64,000 nucleotides of DNA, taken from Strigamia acuminata (lineage: Eukaryota > Arthropoda > Chilopoda > Geophilomorpha > Linotaeniidae). Shown here piece after piece: positions 19,968 to 30,495 of the stretch. The position numbers and the translations under genes were made by a program. The stretch is from positions 11,222,001 through 11,286,000 of the forward strand of contig OX442319.1 of the NCBI GenBank assembly GCA_949358305.1, read 5' to 3'. Below the pieces are notes generated by a model that worked only from the letters and a program-made list of their open reading frames with translations, was not told the DNA's origin and did no database searches. Every line of letters starts with the position of its first letter. Within the stretch, counting starts at the first letter, position 1.

Positions 19968-22900
19968 ATGGCTCTTCCGTTGCCTCCTGCAGCACCTGCT
20001 GGCCCCGTTCCACCAGCGCTCTTAGGCACTCCAGTGCCCTTTTTGGGTTCTACTGCTGAGGACTGGTCGTTATATCTCGAGCACTTTGAGGAGTTGGTGA
20101 CTCTGAATGCCATTCCAGCCGACAAAAAGCGTGCGTTTCTCTTGTCTGTCGTGGGCCCTGCCACGTATCAACTGGCCCACAATCTGTTTGCCCCCAAGAA
20201 GTTGAATAAACAAACCTTTGTGGACATCACTACGAAACTTGAGGAGCACTTCACCCCCGCACCTCGCCCGGTTGTCCAGCGGCATTTGTTGGGCTCACGT
20301 CTGCGTGCCCCAGAGGAGACCATGTCCAACTACATCGCTGCTCTCCGGGGTCTCGCAGAACGGACGGGAGCAACCACGACCGAGCAAATAGAGCAACTTG
20401 TGCTTGACCAACTCATCAGGGGAGTTGGAATTGAACCTCTGCGGCAGAAGTTGCTTGGGGAAGAGAATCTCACTCTGGACAAAGCTTCATCTATGGCTAT
20501 CGGCTTTCAAGCCGCCACCCAGGGCAACGCCATCTATAGGTCCTCCACGGTAGTGCCCATGCAGCAGATTTCCACCATCCAAGCCCCCCAAGCGGCTCTT
20601 TTCCAGCTGCAGAGCAGTACATCTTCTAACCGATTCTCCCCTAAGCCCAGGTTGCCTTTTGCCAAATCTGCTGGCAGATCCCAACAGCGGGGACCATGGG
20701 ACGGCGCTCGTATGCCAGGCGCCACTCTGACCGCGCAAGTAGCAAGACCACCGGGGAGACTTGGACAGTCTGGTCAATCTTTCCAGAGGTTTAACGTTGG
20801 CTCATCTTCGGGTTCAAGGTTTATGTGCAACGGTTGCGGCCAAGCCCACTCCCGAGCAGTCTGCCCTTTTCAGGCTGCTGTCTGTCGCACATGTGGTCGC
20901 ACAGGACACATCGCCGCTGTATGTAGGAACGGTCAACCTTCGCCTCAGAATGTTCTTCGAGCCACCCAATTTGGCCCGGGGTCATCCTCTCCCCAACCAG
21001 CGGGGACCTTTCCTCAGCGACCCTCTCCTCGTTTTCGTCAGTCGACCTCCCCGATGAACTTTGTGGCCACACAGCCAATGTCGGATTACCAATGGACAGC
21101 CAACGTTCCACCCGACTCTTATCATCCACCCGGTGGTCAAGCTGCTGTGCCTACACCAGTTTCTGGCATTCTTGGCGGTCAACAACCCAATATGCAACCA
21201 TTAAACCTTTCACCTTCATCTCACATGAATAATGCCAATGCCAATCAAGGGTTTGTTAATGAATCGAATTTAAGCATGGATTACCCACTATACTATCTCA
21301 AGAGCGATAAGTGTCTGCTCCCACCCATCATGGTTGAGGCTCATATTAACCATGTTTTTGTTCATTTTCAGTTGGACACAGGCTCCGAGTACACCGTCGT
21401 GGGATCCGATGTCTTGACCGCCATTGAACAACAGTCTGGTCAGGTGGTAAGGCGGTACCCTGCCGCCATTAATTTATTTGCCTACCCTCATGCGTTGATT
21501 GAGTTATTGGGTGTAGTTTTGGTTTCGGTCACCGTCCATGCCACCACTCACCGGATGCCCGTGGTGGTCACTCGGAGCCCTGGTCCACCAATTATGGGAC
21601 GCGACTCTATCGCACGTTTTGGGTTAATCCCGGGTTTGGCGTATGCCGTGGACGAGGCATTGTGCATTAATTCACTAATTCATAACGAGGGCGAGGTTTC
21701 ATTGTCAACTTCACTTCATTTAACCTCGCCTTTGAATCACAGTTTCAGCACTTCACCGCACTTTGATCATGCCAACATTTTTCAAACATCCAACATGGAT
21801 TTGCCTCCGCCGCCTCAGTCTCCCGAGTCAATTGTGAGGTACATTCATAAGAATTATGCAATTGTTTTCCAGCCCGGCATTGGGACTTACACGGGGCCTC
21901 CCGTTGATTTGCATGTTCAACCGGGCACGCGCCCAGTGTTCTTTCGCCCACGACCCATTCCGCATGCGAAGCGACCTTTGGTGGATGTGGCTATTGACCA
22001 GTTGATTAGCCAGGGGGTTTTTCGGCCCATCCAGTATTCTGAGTGGGCCACCCCATTGGTCGTTGTCACCAAGGCCAATGGGGGTTTGCGTTTGTGTGGA
22101 GATTACAGAGCAACTGTCAATCGGTTCATTCTTCCCGACCCCTATCCTCTACCATTGGTTGCCGACCTCCTTGCCGGACTGGCCAATGCCATGTACTTCA
22201 CACTCTTGGACCTGAGGCAGGCGTATCAGCAGATCCCTTTGACCGCCCGATCATCTTTATTAGTGGCGGTCAATACTCATAGGGGTCTCATGGCCGTTAC
22301 ACGTTTGCCATTTGGCACTGCGCCCTCCTCCGGCATCTTCCAACGCATCGTGGACGGCATATTTCGTGGTCTGCCTGGTGTGTTAGTATATCAGGACGAT
22401 ATATTAATTGCAACCCCGACCCTTGAATCACATTTTTACACCATAGTTTTAGTTTTCGATCGACTTGCCAACAAGGGCTTGAGGGTCTCACGTGACAAGT
22501 GTCAGTTGGTTCGGACTAGTGTTCAATACCTGGGCCATTTATTAACACAACATGGCATAGCTCCTGCAATGTCTAAGGTCCAGGCAGTCTTGGACTGTCC
22601 AGCTCCAACGACCGTCACGACACTCAAGTCCTTTCTTGGCATGGTGGTGTATTACGCTTCCTATGTCCCGAGGATGGCGCACCTATCCGCTCCCCTCTAC
22701 GCTCTTCTGCAGAGGGAAGCGGAGTGGGTGTGGGGTCCCACGCAGCAGGCCGCTTTCCAACAACTAAAAAAGATCTTAGCGTCGCCGGAAGTCCTCACTT
22801 ACTATGATTTACAGAAGCCTTTGTTGCTAATCTGCGATGCTTCGCCATATGGCTTAGGTGCTGTATTGGCACACAAAATGAGTGATGGCTCCGAGCGTCC

Positions 22901-24989
22901 TGTTGCCTATGCCTCACGTACCTTGTCGTCGGCTGAGCAGAACTATGCTCAGCTGGACAAGGAGGCAGCGGCCATTGTGTTCGGTTTGAAGAAGTTCCAT
23001 AGCCATTTGGCTGGCACTTTTGTTTCTATTTATACCGACCACAAACCCCTCCTCGGGATACTGGGACCAAACAAGCCCATCCCAAACATCATCAGCCCTA
23101 GGCTGTTGAGGTGGGCCTTGTTGTTAAGCACTTACCATTATGACTTATTTCACAGGCCCGGCACTCACTTGAGGGAGGCGGATGCCCTGAGCCGTTTGCC
23201 TCTTCCTGATCCGGATGCGCTCGGGGTTGAGTCAGACGCTGCATACCCGGCGGACATTCGAAGCCTCTCCACATCTCATTCTACATTCATTTCCAGGGAG
23301 CGCTTGGTTCAGGCGACGTTAGCCGACCCCCTCCTTCAGGTCTTAGCAGCATACATAGCTGCATCGTGGCCCGCGTTACGCCCAGTAGCTGTTCCATCAT
23401 CTTACTGGCAGCGCAGGCGTGTGATGTCTTCTGCACACCGGCTTTTGTTGGTGCATGATCGTGTAGTATTGCCTCGGTCTCTGGTCCCGGATTTGCTGCA
23501 ATCTTTGCATTTCCATCATGTTGGAATTGTCGCAATGAAGCGCCGGGCCAGACCATTTGTCTGGTGGCCAGGGATGTCCCGTGACATTGAGCAGTTTGTG
23601 GCGCAATGTAATCCTTGTCAGCAAACGCGCCCCTTGTCTCCACGGGCTCCCTTAGTGCCCTGGCCAGTTCCCGACGGCCCCTGGGTCCGAATCCATGCAG
23701 ACTTGGCCGGACCTCTCCACAGCACCATGTTTTTGGTAGTTGTCGACGCATTTTCTGCGTGGATTGAGGTTGCAGCCATGCGGACTACTGTATCCGCGGC
23801 AATCATTACAGTATTTAGGCGTCTTTTTGCCACGCATGGTCTGCCCCGGGTCCTGGTCACCGACAATGGCCCTCAATTCAGCTCCAGCGAGATGGGCGAA
23901 TTTACTCGAGCCAATCACATCACACACCTGTTTTCACCTCCGTACAGCCCACAGTCTAACGGCCGGGCTGAAAAAGCTGTTAGATGGACCAAGGAGCAGC
24001 TAGCACGAGCTTCATCTACAGCATGGGACCTAGTCATTCCCCGCATCTTGCTTACGCAGCACGCCACGCCTTCTGGTGTCGACGGAATTTCCCCATCCGT
24101 CCGCCTTTTTAACCGTCAAATAGCTGACGTTTGGCACCAATTGGTTCAAACCTGGGTTTTTCCCAGAGAGCCCGACCCAGTTGGCGTCGCCCTGCCTTCT
24201 GCTTTGCGTTTGCGTTTAGGTGAACCAGTTTGGTATCGCGTATTTCTCGCGCAAGCCCCTAAATGGGCCAGGGGCTCGGTTGTCGCCGTGCGTGGCACAC
24301 TGGTTTACGAAATTCGTACAGATGCCGGTAATCTAATCGTCCGGCATTTGAATCATCTACGAAAATTTCGGGGGGAAACACCAGGCCCTCCGGCCAGTCT
24401 TGCCCCGGCAGCTGCCCTGCCCCTTATCCCACAGACACCTCCAGCGGCATCGGCCCTGGTTCAACCTTCATCACCCCATTTTAATCCAATTTCGGATTTT
24501 GCAGCGCGAGCAAACTTGCTTGCAGAACGGGGAACTGACTCGGGTCCTTCTTCATCATCATCATCCGCGTTCACATCACCTCATACGTCGGAGGGTAGCG
24601 CGCCTATGTATTCACCGGCTATGTTCGACCCTTCTCCCAACACAACTTCACTCAATTCGCCTCATCAACCATTGTTATCACCATTACCATTGCAGCCATC
24701 ATCGCCATCTGCTATTAGGTCACCACCTACGACCGGAAATCAACCGTCAGCATCTATGGAGCCAGTATATCGCACGGCCACTGTATCAGCTCACGTGGCC
24801 GATCGCCAGACTCCTAGACCGGCTTATCAGCTCGACCCGGCCGTGCCGACCCAGCGCTTGGTTGAGCTCCAACGAAGCTCTCAGACTCCTGTTGCTCAGG
24901 CCCGCCTTCCACCAGCGGCCACGCCCGTTCGCAGATCAGACAGGCTCAAGAACCAACCGAAATATCTCAAGGATTATGTTCCAAAATGA
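19968..24989 (+). CDS. Element B Gag-Pol polyprotein
   Basis: 1673 aa in one frame, with no frameshift or stop between gag and pol. Gag capsid-like region at about 25-200. Two zinc knuckles at about 285-315 (CNGCGQAH..., CRTCGRTGHIAAVC). Protease with LDTGSEY near 468. Reverse transcriptase with YQDD (not YVDD or YLDD) near 808. RNase H with CDASPYGLG near 954 and TDHKPL near 1022. Integrase zinc finger at about 1180-1215 and DDE core (HADLAGP near 1242, TDNGPQF near 1297, then NGRAEKAV). A long Ser/Pro-rich tail ends in a basic motif, RRSDRLKNQPKYLKDYVPK, typical of this lineage. All core motifs are intact. Confidence 0.95.
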   Translation: MALPLPPAAPAGPVPPALLGTPVPFLGSTAEDWSLYLEHFEELVTLNAIPADKKRAFLLSVVGPATYQLAHNLFAPKKLNKQTFVDITTKLEEHFTPAPRPVVQRHLLGSRLRAPEETMSNYIAALRGLAERTGATTTEQIEQLVLDQLIRGVGIEPLRQKLLGEENLTLDKASSMAIGFQAATQGNAIYRSSTVVPMQQISTIQAPQAALFQLQSSTSSNRFSPKPRLPFAKSAGRSQQRGPWDGARMPGATLTAQVARPPGRLGQSGQSFQRFNVGSSSGSRFMCNGCGQAHSRAVCPFQAAVCRTCGRTGHIAAVCRNGQPSPQNVLRATQFGPGSSSPQPAGTFPQRPSPRFRQSTSPMNFVATQPMSDYQWTANVPPDSYHPPGGQAAVPTPVSGILGGQQPNMQPLNLSPSSHMNNANANQGFVNESNLSMDYPLYYLKSDKCLLPPIMVEAHINHVFVHFQLDTGSEYTVVGSDVLTAIEQQSGQVVRRYPAAINLFAYPHALIELLGVVLVSVTVHATTHRMPVVVTRSPGPPIMGRDSIARFGLIPGLAYAVDEALCINSLIHNEGEVSLSTSLHLTSPLNHSFSTSPHFDHANIFQTSNMDLPPPPQSPESIVRYIHKNYAIVFQPGIGTYTGPPVDLHVQPGTRPVFFRPRPIPHAKRPLVDVAIDQLISQGVFRPIQYSEWATPLVVVTKANGGLRLCGDYRATVNRFILPDPYPLPLVADLLAGLANAMYFTLLDLRQAYQQIPLTARSSLLVAVNTHRGLMAVTRLPFGTAPSSGIFQRIVDGIFRGLPGVLVYQDDILIATPTLESHFYTIVLVFDRLANKGLRVSRDKCQLVRTSVQYLGHLLTQHGIAPAMSKVQAVLDCPAPTTVTTLKSFLGMVVYYASYVPRMAHLSAPLYALLQREAEWVWGPTQQAAFQQLKKILASPEVLTYYDLQKPLLLICDASPYGLGAVLAHKMSDGSERPVAYASRTLSSAEQNYAQLDKEAAAIVFGLKKFHSHLAGTFVSIYTDHKPLLGILGPNKPIPNIISPRLLRWALLLSTYHYDLFHRPGTHLREADALSRLPLPDPDALGVESDAAYPADIRSLSTSHSTFISRERLVQATLADPLLQVLAAYIAASWPALRPVAVPSSYWQRRRVMSSAHRLLLVHDRVVLPRSLVPDLLQSLHFHHVGIVAMKRRARPFVWWPGMSRDIEQFVAQCNPCQQTRPLSPRAPLVPWPVPDGPWVRIHADLAGPLHSTMFLVVVDAFSAWIEVAAMRTTVSAAIITVFRRLFATHGLPRVLVTDNGPQFSSSEMGEFTRANHITHLFSPPYSPQSNGRAEKAVRWTKEQLARASSTAWDLVIPRILLTQHATPSGVDGISPSVRLFNRQIADVWHQLVQTWVFPREPDPVGVALPSALRLRLGEPVWYRVFLAQAPKWARGSVVAVRGTLVYEIRTDAGNLIVRHLNHLRKFRGETPGPPASLAPAAALPLIPQTPPAASALVQPSSPHFNPISDFAARANLLAERGTDSGPSSSSSSAFTSPHTSEGSAPMYSPAMFDPSPNTTSLNSPHQPLLSPLPLQPSSPSAIRSPPTTGNQPSASMEPVYRTATVSAHVADRQTPRPAYQLDPAVPTQRLVELQRSSQTPVAQARLPPAATPVRRSDRLKNQPKYLKDYVPK

Positions 24990-25000
24990 GGGGGGAAGGG
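24988..25000 (+). other. Element B polypurine tract
   Basis: GAGGGGGGAAGGG overlaps the stop codon of gag-pol and ends directly at the 3' LTR, as expected for the plus-strand primer. Confidence 0.85.
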
Positions 25001-25264
25001 TGTTATGTATTTACTTATATCTCGATTTTGAATCTCATTTATTTCGTACACCAATTGTTACTCTAATTAAAACAATACTTTGATTCTTAAGTTGCTAGGT
25101 TTCAACCTAGCAACACAAACTTGACGACACATATTCTAGACACAATAAATCAGTCTTGACTCGAAATTCACAGCGTGATCATGTTTCCTTCCAACTGTGC
25201 CTCAAAAGGCACGGAATTTAGGCCATCAAAACGAATAGAGTGAATATCAACCACGTATATCACA
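25001..25264 (+). repeat. Element B 3' LTR
   Basis: Same length and sequence as 19082-19345. Followed by the AAGTG target duplication at 25265-25269. Confidence 0.93.
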
Positions 25265-25320
25265 AAGTGTATACGTGTTGTGTACGTCTAGTTTTTTCTA
25301 ACCTAGAATACGTTAAACCG

Positions 25321-25599
25321 ATGAAACAACTTCATAGTTTCAACCACTTTGATGGATCTGGATTTCGCATCGAGAAAGCGAAAGAGATCCAAAACATCAT
25401 GGCCCCACAACTGGAAGAGAATACTAACTCGGTGTGGGAGCACAATACAAGTTTTGCCTTGAGAACCGCCAACCCACGCTATACCGCTGGTTCTGATGGG
25501 TTTATTCAGGAACCTTCCAAAACACGTTCCTTTGTGCATTTGGACAAATGTCGTAACCTCGTTTGTCACAGAAACCCGCAAATAACACAACTGGAATAA
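25321..25599 (+). CDS. Small ORF, 92 aa, unrecognised
   Basis: ATG at 25321, TAA at 25597-25599. Base composition is more coding-like than the neighbouring DNA. The protein is polar with several Asn, Arg and Cys residues and contains TSFALRTANPRY and GFIQEPSKTRSF. It has no signal peptide or membrane segment. I do not recognise it. It lies between Element B and ELAC2, on the ELAC2 strand, about 180 bp before the first ELAC2 ATG. It could be a separate small gene or an extra exon; the stop argues against an ELAC2 exon. Confidence 0.5.
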   Translation: MKQLHSFNHFDGSGFRIEKAKEIQNIMAPQLEENTNSVWEHNTSFALRTANPRYTAGSDGFIQEPSKTRSFVHLDKCRNLVCHRNPQITQLE

Positions 25600-25776
25600 G
25601 TAGGTGTGACCGATTCTTGGCCACTGCAGACTATAGCGAATGTTATTTATTTATTTATTTTGTCTTTAATCATTTAATTGTCTTATTTCAAATTTGTTTT
25701 TCTTCTTGTTTCGAGAAATCGTAAGTGAAATCAAAAATTCTGCTGGATAATATTTTTTACAACTAGACGCCATCTA

Positions 25777-28700
25777 ATGGTGTTATTTGCTAACACTTTG
25801 GGTTTTAGTGTTACCCGGGTTTTGTACATTCGCAATAACGATGTAAGATTGCGAGTTCAAATGACTTGGAGCTTCCGTGTCTTCACGAAAATTTATCTAA
25901 AACACATGCGTGGTGTGATCACATCTTTAAAAAGCTTTCCAAAACGATTTAATTCTCGTTTCACTGCGTCAGAAATTGTGATACAAGTGATCGGAACCGG
26001 CGCGAGCGGCACGCCGAAATCGCTCGCCGTACTCACAAATCGTAAAAAGTATTTTTCTTTTAATCAATTGTTTATTTATTTGTTTTATTAATCTTGTATG
26101 TTTATAGTTATTTATTCAACTGCGGCGAAGGAACAGCGCGACTACTAAACGAGCATGGGATACCAAACATTGACAATTGTTTCGTCACTCATCCGAGTTT
26201 GAATAACACTTCCGGTTTGCCGGGAATTCGGAATTTGACGTTACATGGACCTCCGAATATAGTGAGAAATTATTGCGATTCGGTTTTGGAATTCTATTTT
26301 ATTATTTTTTTTTTATAGAATAATTTGTTCACGTCGTTCGTGTTTACTAAAGGACCCAACACGAAAATAAGAGTGGATTTTGATTCGCCGATTGAAGACG
26401 ATGCGTTTAGGATTGAAAGTGTGCCGATATTTGCTAAGAAAAATCATTTGCCGGCTTTTATTAACCAGGGAAGCTTAAATTCGACGCTTTTAACGGCGAA
26501 AAACAAAAAGAAGAAATGTAATACGAAAATTTTCATTTCGGAAATGGAGAGAAGAGAGCATTTTTGTTTTAAAAAGATCCTTTTTTGGAGCTAAACCTGA
26601 AATTTGAGCATCAAAAATGCATTTTATGGCATTTATGTATGGAAAAGGTTTATTTGTGCATCTAAACTGAAGTTTTGCACATAAATAATACAATTTTTCT
26701 ATGAAAACTTGCGGTATTTTGCTCCTCGATGGTCATTTTTGCACAAAAAAAAAAGTTTGTGTATAATGTCATTTTTTCATCAAGAAAATGCATTTTTTCA
26801 CACAAAACATGCATTTTTTCGCACAAAATTTGCATTTTTTCACCCAATTATTGCATATTTTGTACATCGTTGCTCATTTTGCATATACTCACAGTGAATA
26901 AATTTATTTTTAGCCAGAAAAAGCGAGAAATCTGTCCGACCGACGCCAAATGAACCCGACATCAGCCTAGTTTACATTTGCTCACCTCGCTCGACACCAG
27001 AAACCTATGATGAAGTTTTCATAAGTAAAAAAAATATATAAATGTATACACAAATTTCAATCGAAATCTCAACAAATTAATTGCAGTAATTGAATGTCCA
27101 AACGAAGATTTTCTCGATTCGCTTCTGGAAAGCGAGAAATTCGCCAAACTTGAGCAAACCGTGCAATTAATAGTTCACTTGACGCCCAACGACGTGTTGA
27201 AACGGCGCAAATATGCCGATTGGATGTCGCGTTTTCCGGCTGCGACGCGCCACTTGGTCGTCAATGAGACGTGTTCGGGACTAGCAAACGTCGCGGCCTA
27301 TCGGTTGCAATTTAAATTAAATGCGGTCGATTCGGAAATGTTCCCTTTACTAAAGACGAAGTTTGAATTACCAGAAAGTTGTTTGGTTGGGTCGGAAAAT
27401 GTCGTTTTGGCTCGGCCGCTGTTGCGCTATTTTATTCGGCCTAGGATTGGGTTTGATTGGTTAGTTTTTAGGGTTTTTTTGTTTTGAGTTTTTTGAATTA
27501 TTTGTTTGTTGTTTGGATAGGAGCGGAGTTGTGGAGTTGGAACCGGAGAAGTGTTTGGAGGAAGTTGGGGATATTCAAAGTTGGCGGGAAAGTTCGGATA
27601 GATGTTTGCAGAGAGGACAGTTTCCAGTTAAGTCAGGTGATAGATTATTGTAGAATAAGAATAAAAATGAAATGTTGTGAATTTTGTTTGAAAGTTTAGA
27701 TTTTCTAGAAAGAATTCTGTAAATTTTGAATTTTTTGATGGAAAAAATGTCAATTTTGAATTTTTTTGTTGAAAAAATATTTAAATTTTTAATTTTTTGA
27801 TGAAAAAAATGTAAATTTTCATTTTTTTTCCATCAAAAAATTAATTTTATACATAAAATAAATTTTTGATGTGCAATAAATTCTAAATTTCAAATTTGGA
27901 AAAAAAAAAATTTTAAATTTGAATTCGAATTTTCTAAATTTTTCTTTACTATATTTCCAGATTTAGAATATCCACAAGTTATTTTCGTCGGGACTGGTTC
28001 CTATCTCCCAACCGTAATGCGAAACGTGAGCTGCACATTACTCAAAACAAAGTAAACTTTAAAAAAAACCTTCAATTCCAAAAAAACCAATCTAACAAAA
28101 ACCTAAAATCCCACAGCGATCACAAATGCCTCATCCTAGACTGCGGCGAAGGAACCTACGGCCAAATCCTGAGGTTTTTCGGCCCCACAGAAACCACAAA
28201 AATCCTCAAAAACATTTCGGCCATTTTCATCTCCCACCTCCACTTCGATCACTTCGGTGTATGTTCCTTCCAAACTCAACTTAAAATCTTAATCCAAACC
28301 TTAATTTCATCCACAGGGACTCGCTAAAATCCTCCACGAACGCCAACAAATCCTCGCCAACGAAAACACTCTCGAAAACCCATTATTCCTATTGGCGCCT
28401 CCGCATATCGAACAATACCTGACATCGCACCCAGATATATCGCCAATCGCTTTAATTTCCAACCTGGATCTCCGTTACGGTCAACGGCAGATGATGAATG
28501 CCCAATACCGAGCGCTGTTGCAACGCTCGGGTTTATTAGACGTAAAAATTAATTTATTTTTGTGATTATTTTTATTTTATGAAATAATTTTTTAATTTTT
28601 GTTGTTTTCTAAGGGAAGATTTGCACCGTGAAAGTGAATCACAACATCCAGGCTTTCGGCGTTGTGTTGACTTTGAGCGACGGATCGAAAATCGTTTACA

Positions 28701-29194
28701 CGGGCGACACGGCGCCGTGCGATCGCTTGATCGAGGTCGGCAAGAAAAGCGATCTTCTGATCCACGAAGCGACGATGCCGGATTTAGACGAGGACAAACC
28801 GCACGCCAAATACCACAGGTTGGATTTTTTAAATCATTTATTTTTTTATAATTATTTCAATATTTTATTTTATTTTATTTATTAAGTACGGTGTCTCAGG
28901 CGATCGAAATCGGTCGTCGAATGGACGTTCGGTTTACCATGTTGACGCATTTCGGTTCGCAACATGCACCGGTGCCTAGTGTTAGCGATAATTATCATAA
29001 TGTTGGCGTTGCTTTTGATAACATGATGGTAATTATTGACAGAAATGGTAGTTTTCGTTGTTGATTTATTGTTTGGATTTGCATAGGTGCCTTTATGTAA
29101 CCTGGGTTTGTTGCCGATGATCAAGCCTACTTTAGAGTCGCTTTTTCGTGATTACGATGAAAAGTTGACAAATTACAGATGATTATTCATTAAG
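25777..29194 (+). CDS. ELAC2: Ribonuclease Z, long form (ELAC2, tRNase Z-L)
   Basis: Cuts the 3' trailer from precursor tRNAs in nucleus and mitochondria. Exons: 25777-26048, 26108-26282, 26319-26517, 26914-27024, 27087-27450, 27521-27636, 27961-28051, 28117-28258, 28317-28541, 28619-28818, 28887-29028, 29087-29194. Phases agree and the total is 2145 nt (714 aa); starting at the second ATG (25861) gives 686 aa and a better mitochondrial presequence. The N-terminal inactive half has FNCGEGTARL. The C-terminal half carries FVGTGS, LDCGEGTYGQ, the zinc motif SHLHFDHFGG, YTGDTAPCD, HEAT and THFGS. In the PxKxRN motif the lysine is replaced by valine (PTVMRN). The gene is convergent with SMOC. Confidence 0.93.
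26600..26900. repeat. Degenerate repeat in ELAC2 intron 3
   Basis: Loose repeats of a CATTTTTGCACAAAA-like motif, seen as alternating TTTTTCACACAAAA and CATTTTTTCGCACAAAA. No coding content. Similar T-rich degeneracy fills intron 6 (27640-27955). Confidence 0.6.
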
Positions 29195-29261
29195 ACGGTT
29201 GACGCAATAGTGATATAATGCTTTAACGTTAGATTATGTCGATAAAATGCAGTAACGTGGA

Positions 29262-29510
29262 ATTAAAAACTTCAAATTTTGTTTAAAAACTTCAAATTTT
29301 GTTTAAAAACTTCAAATTTTGTTTAAAAACTTCAAATTTTGTTTAAAAACTTCAAATTTTGTTTAAAAACTTCAAATTTTGTTTAAAAACTTCAAATTTT
29401 GTTTAAAAACTTCAAATTTTGTTTAAAAACTTCAAATTTTGTTTAAAAACTTCAAATTTCGTTTAAAAACTTCAAATTTCGTATAAAACCTTGAAATTTT
29501 GGTAAAAAAC
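29262..29510. repeat. 20-bp minisatellite downstream of ELAC2
   Basis: About 12 head-to-tail copies of GTTTAAAAACTTCAAATTTT, nearly perfect, with the last three degenerate. It starts about 70 bp after the ELAC2 stop codon, so it may lie in the 3' untranslated region or terminator zone. Confidence 0.95.
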
Positions 29511-30495
29511 TTCCCGGATGAGCCCGCAATAAGTCCGCAAAATGCCGTTTTTTAATGCCTCTTTCCACCCGCAATTTCACTGTTTTAAGTCCGCAAAAAT
29601 AGCATCTTTACCGCTCACGTTACGTATGGTAATATTTAATCGGGCCCGATTAAGCGCCGGGCCCGATCAAACGGCGGGCGTTTAAACGAGGTGGTACGGT
29701 AATTAGAGATGAAATTGTGGGAAATTCTTATCAGAGATTTAGCTTTATTTTTATTATTTACGATATACAATCGAGAAATGAAAAGCAATCGTTACTAAAA
29801 AAAATTAAAACTCGCACAAAGGAAATAAATATAAATAATAACACTGAGTTATGTGTTTTAAATATCAGTTTGATGTTTATAATTTCCCTACAGCTTAAAA
29901 AGCAAATTAACAAAATGTAACAGTTCTCGTGGTCAGGATATATTATACACTTGCATACAATTAAACGAACAAAAAATTCAAATTAAAAAATAAAAAAATC
30001 GCATAAAGGTGTTTGAGCAAATTTGTGTCCTTTCCAAATTGTTCGGCTTAGAGTGCCTTCGCGGTAATTAACGTAGAAATTTATTCGGACAGGCACTCGT
30101 TAGTAGTTTTCTCAAGCCTCTGCAGGATTTTTACACTTTGGGGTGATAAAGTCTCATTTCCAAAACAGACACAACAGTTTTTGACTTAATAAAAAACAAT
30201 GAGGATACATATTGTTGTCATGCCTTAATAAATTATCATTATTATGCATCAAGTACAAAATTTGCTGAAAATTGAATAAATAAAAATCAGTATTAATAAC
30301 TACACAATTCAAACCACTGACAAAGTTGAGTATGACAAATGGAAAATTATTTTCGTACAAATTCTTGGCACAAAGTTGTTCACTGGTGTTTGCACACAAT
30401 AATAAAAAAATCTGCAAATTGATTTGTTTATTTTTTTTTTCATTTTCTTTTGCAATTTTTTTAATGTGGTAAATATGTATGGTCAGTAGGAAAGT
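29511..30495. other. Intergenic region between ELAC2 and SMOC 3' ends
   Basis: No gene seen. 29630-29705 has a GC-rich palindromic patch (two GGGCCCGAT-type half repeats, then GGCGGGCGTTTAAACGAGG) resembling a piece of a small DNA transposon; the block at 41604-41678 looks related. The remainder is AT-rich and should contain both 3' ends. Confidence 0.45.

Larger units (their letters stand above)
19082..25264 (+). mobile_element. Element B: Ty3/gypsy LTR retrotransposon, complete
   Basis: A 6,183-bp element with LTRs at 19082-19345 and 25001-25264, both 264 bp and identical as far as I can read. It has TGTTATG...ATCACA ends, a 5-bp target duplication, primer site at 19347, one long gag-pol ORF (19968-24989) and a polypurine tract directly before the second LTR. 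Identical LTRs and an open ORF indicate a very recent insertion. It is considerably GC-richer than the host DNA around it. It belongs to a different lineage from Element A (single ORF, YQDD reverse transcriptase, short LTRs). Confidence 0.95.

Noticed and set aside
29262-29510. CRISPR-like array
   Set aside because: Head-to-tail minisatellite without unique spacers, in a eukaryotic intergenic region. The same applies to all other arrays here.
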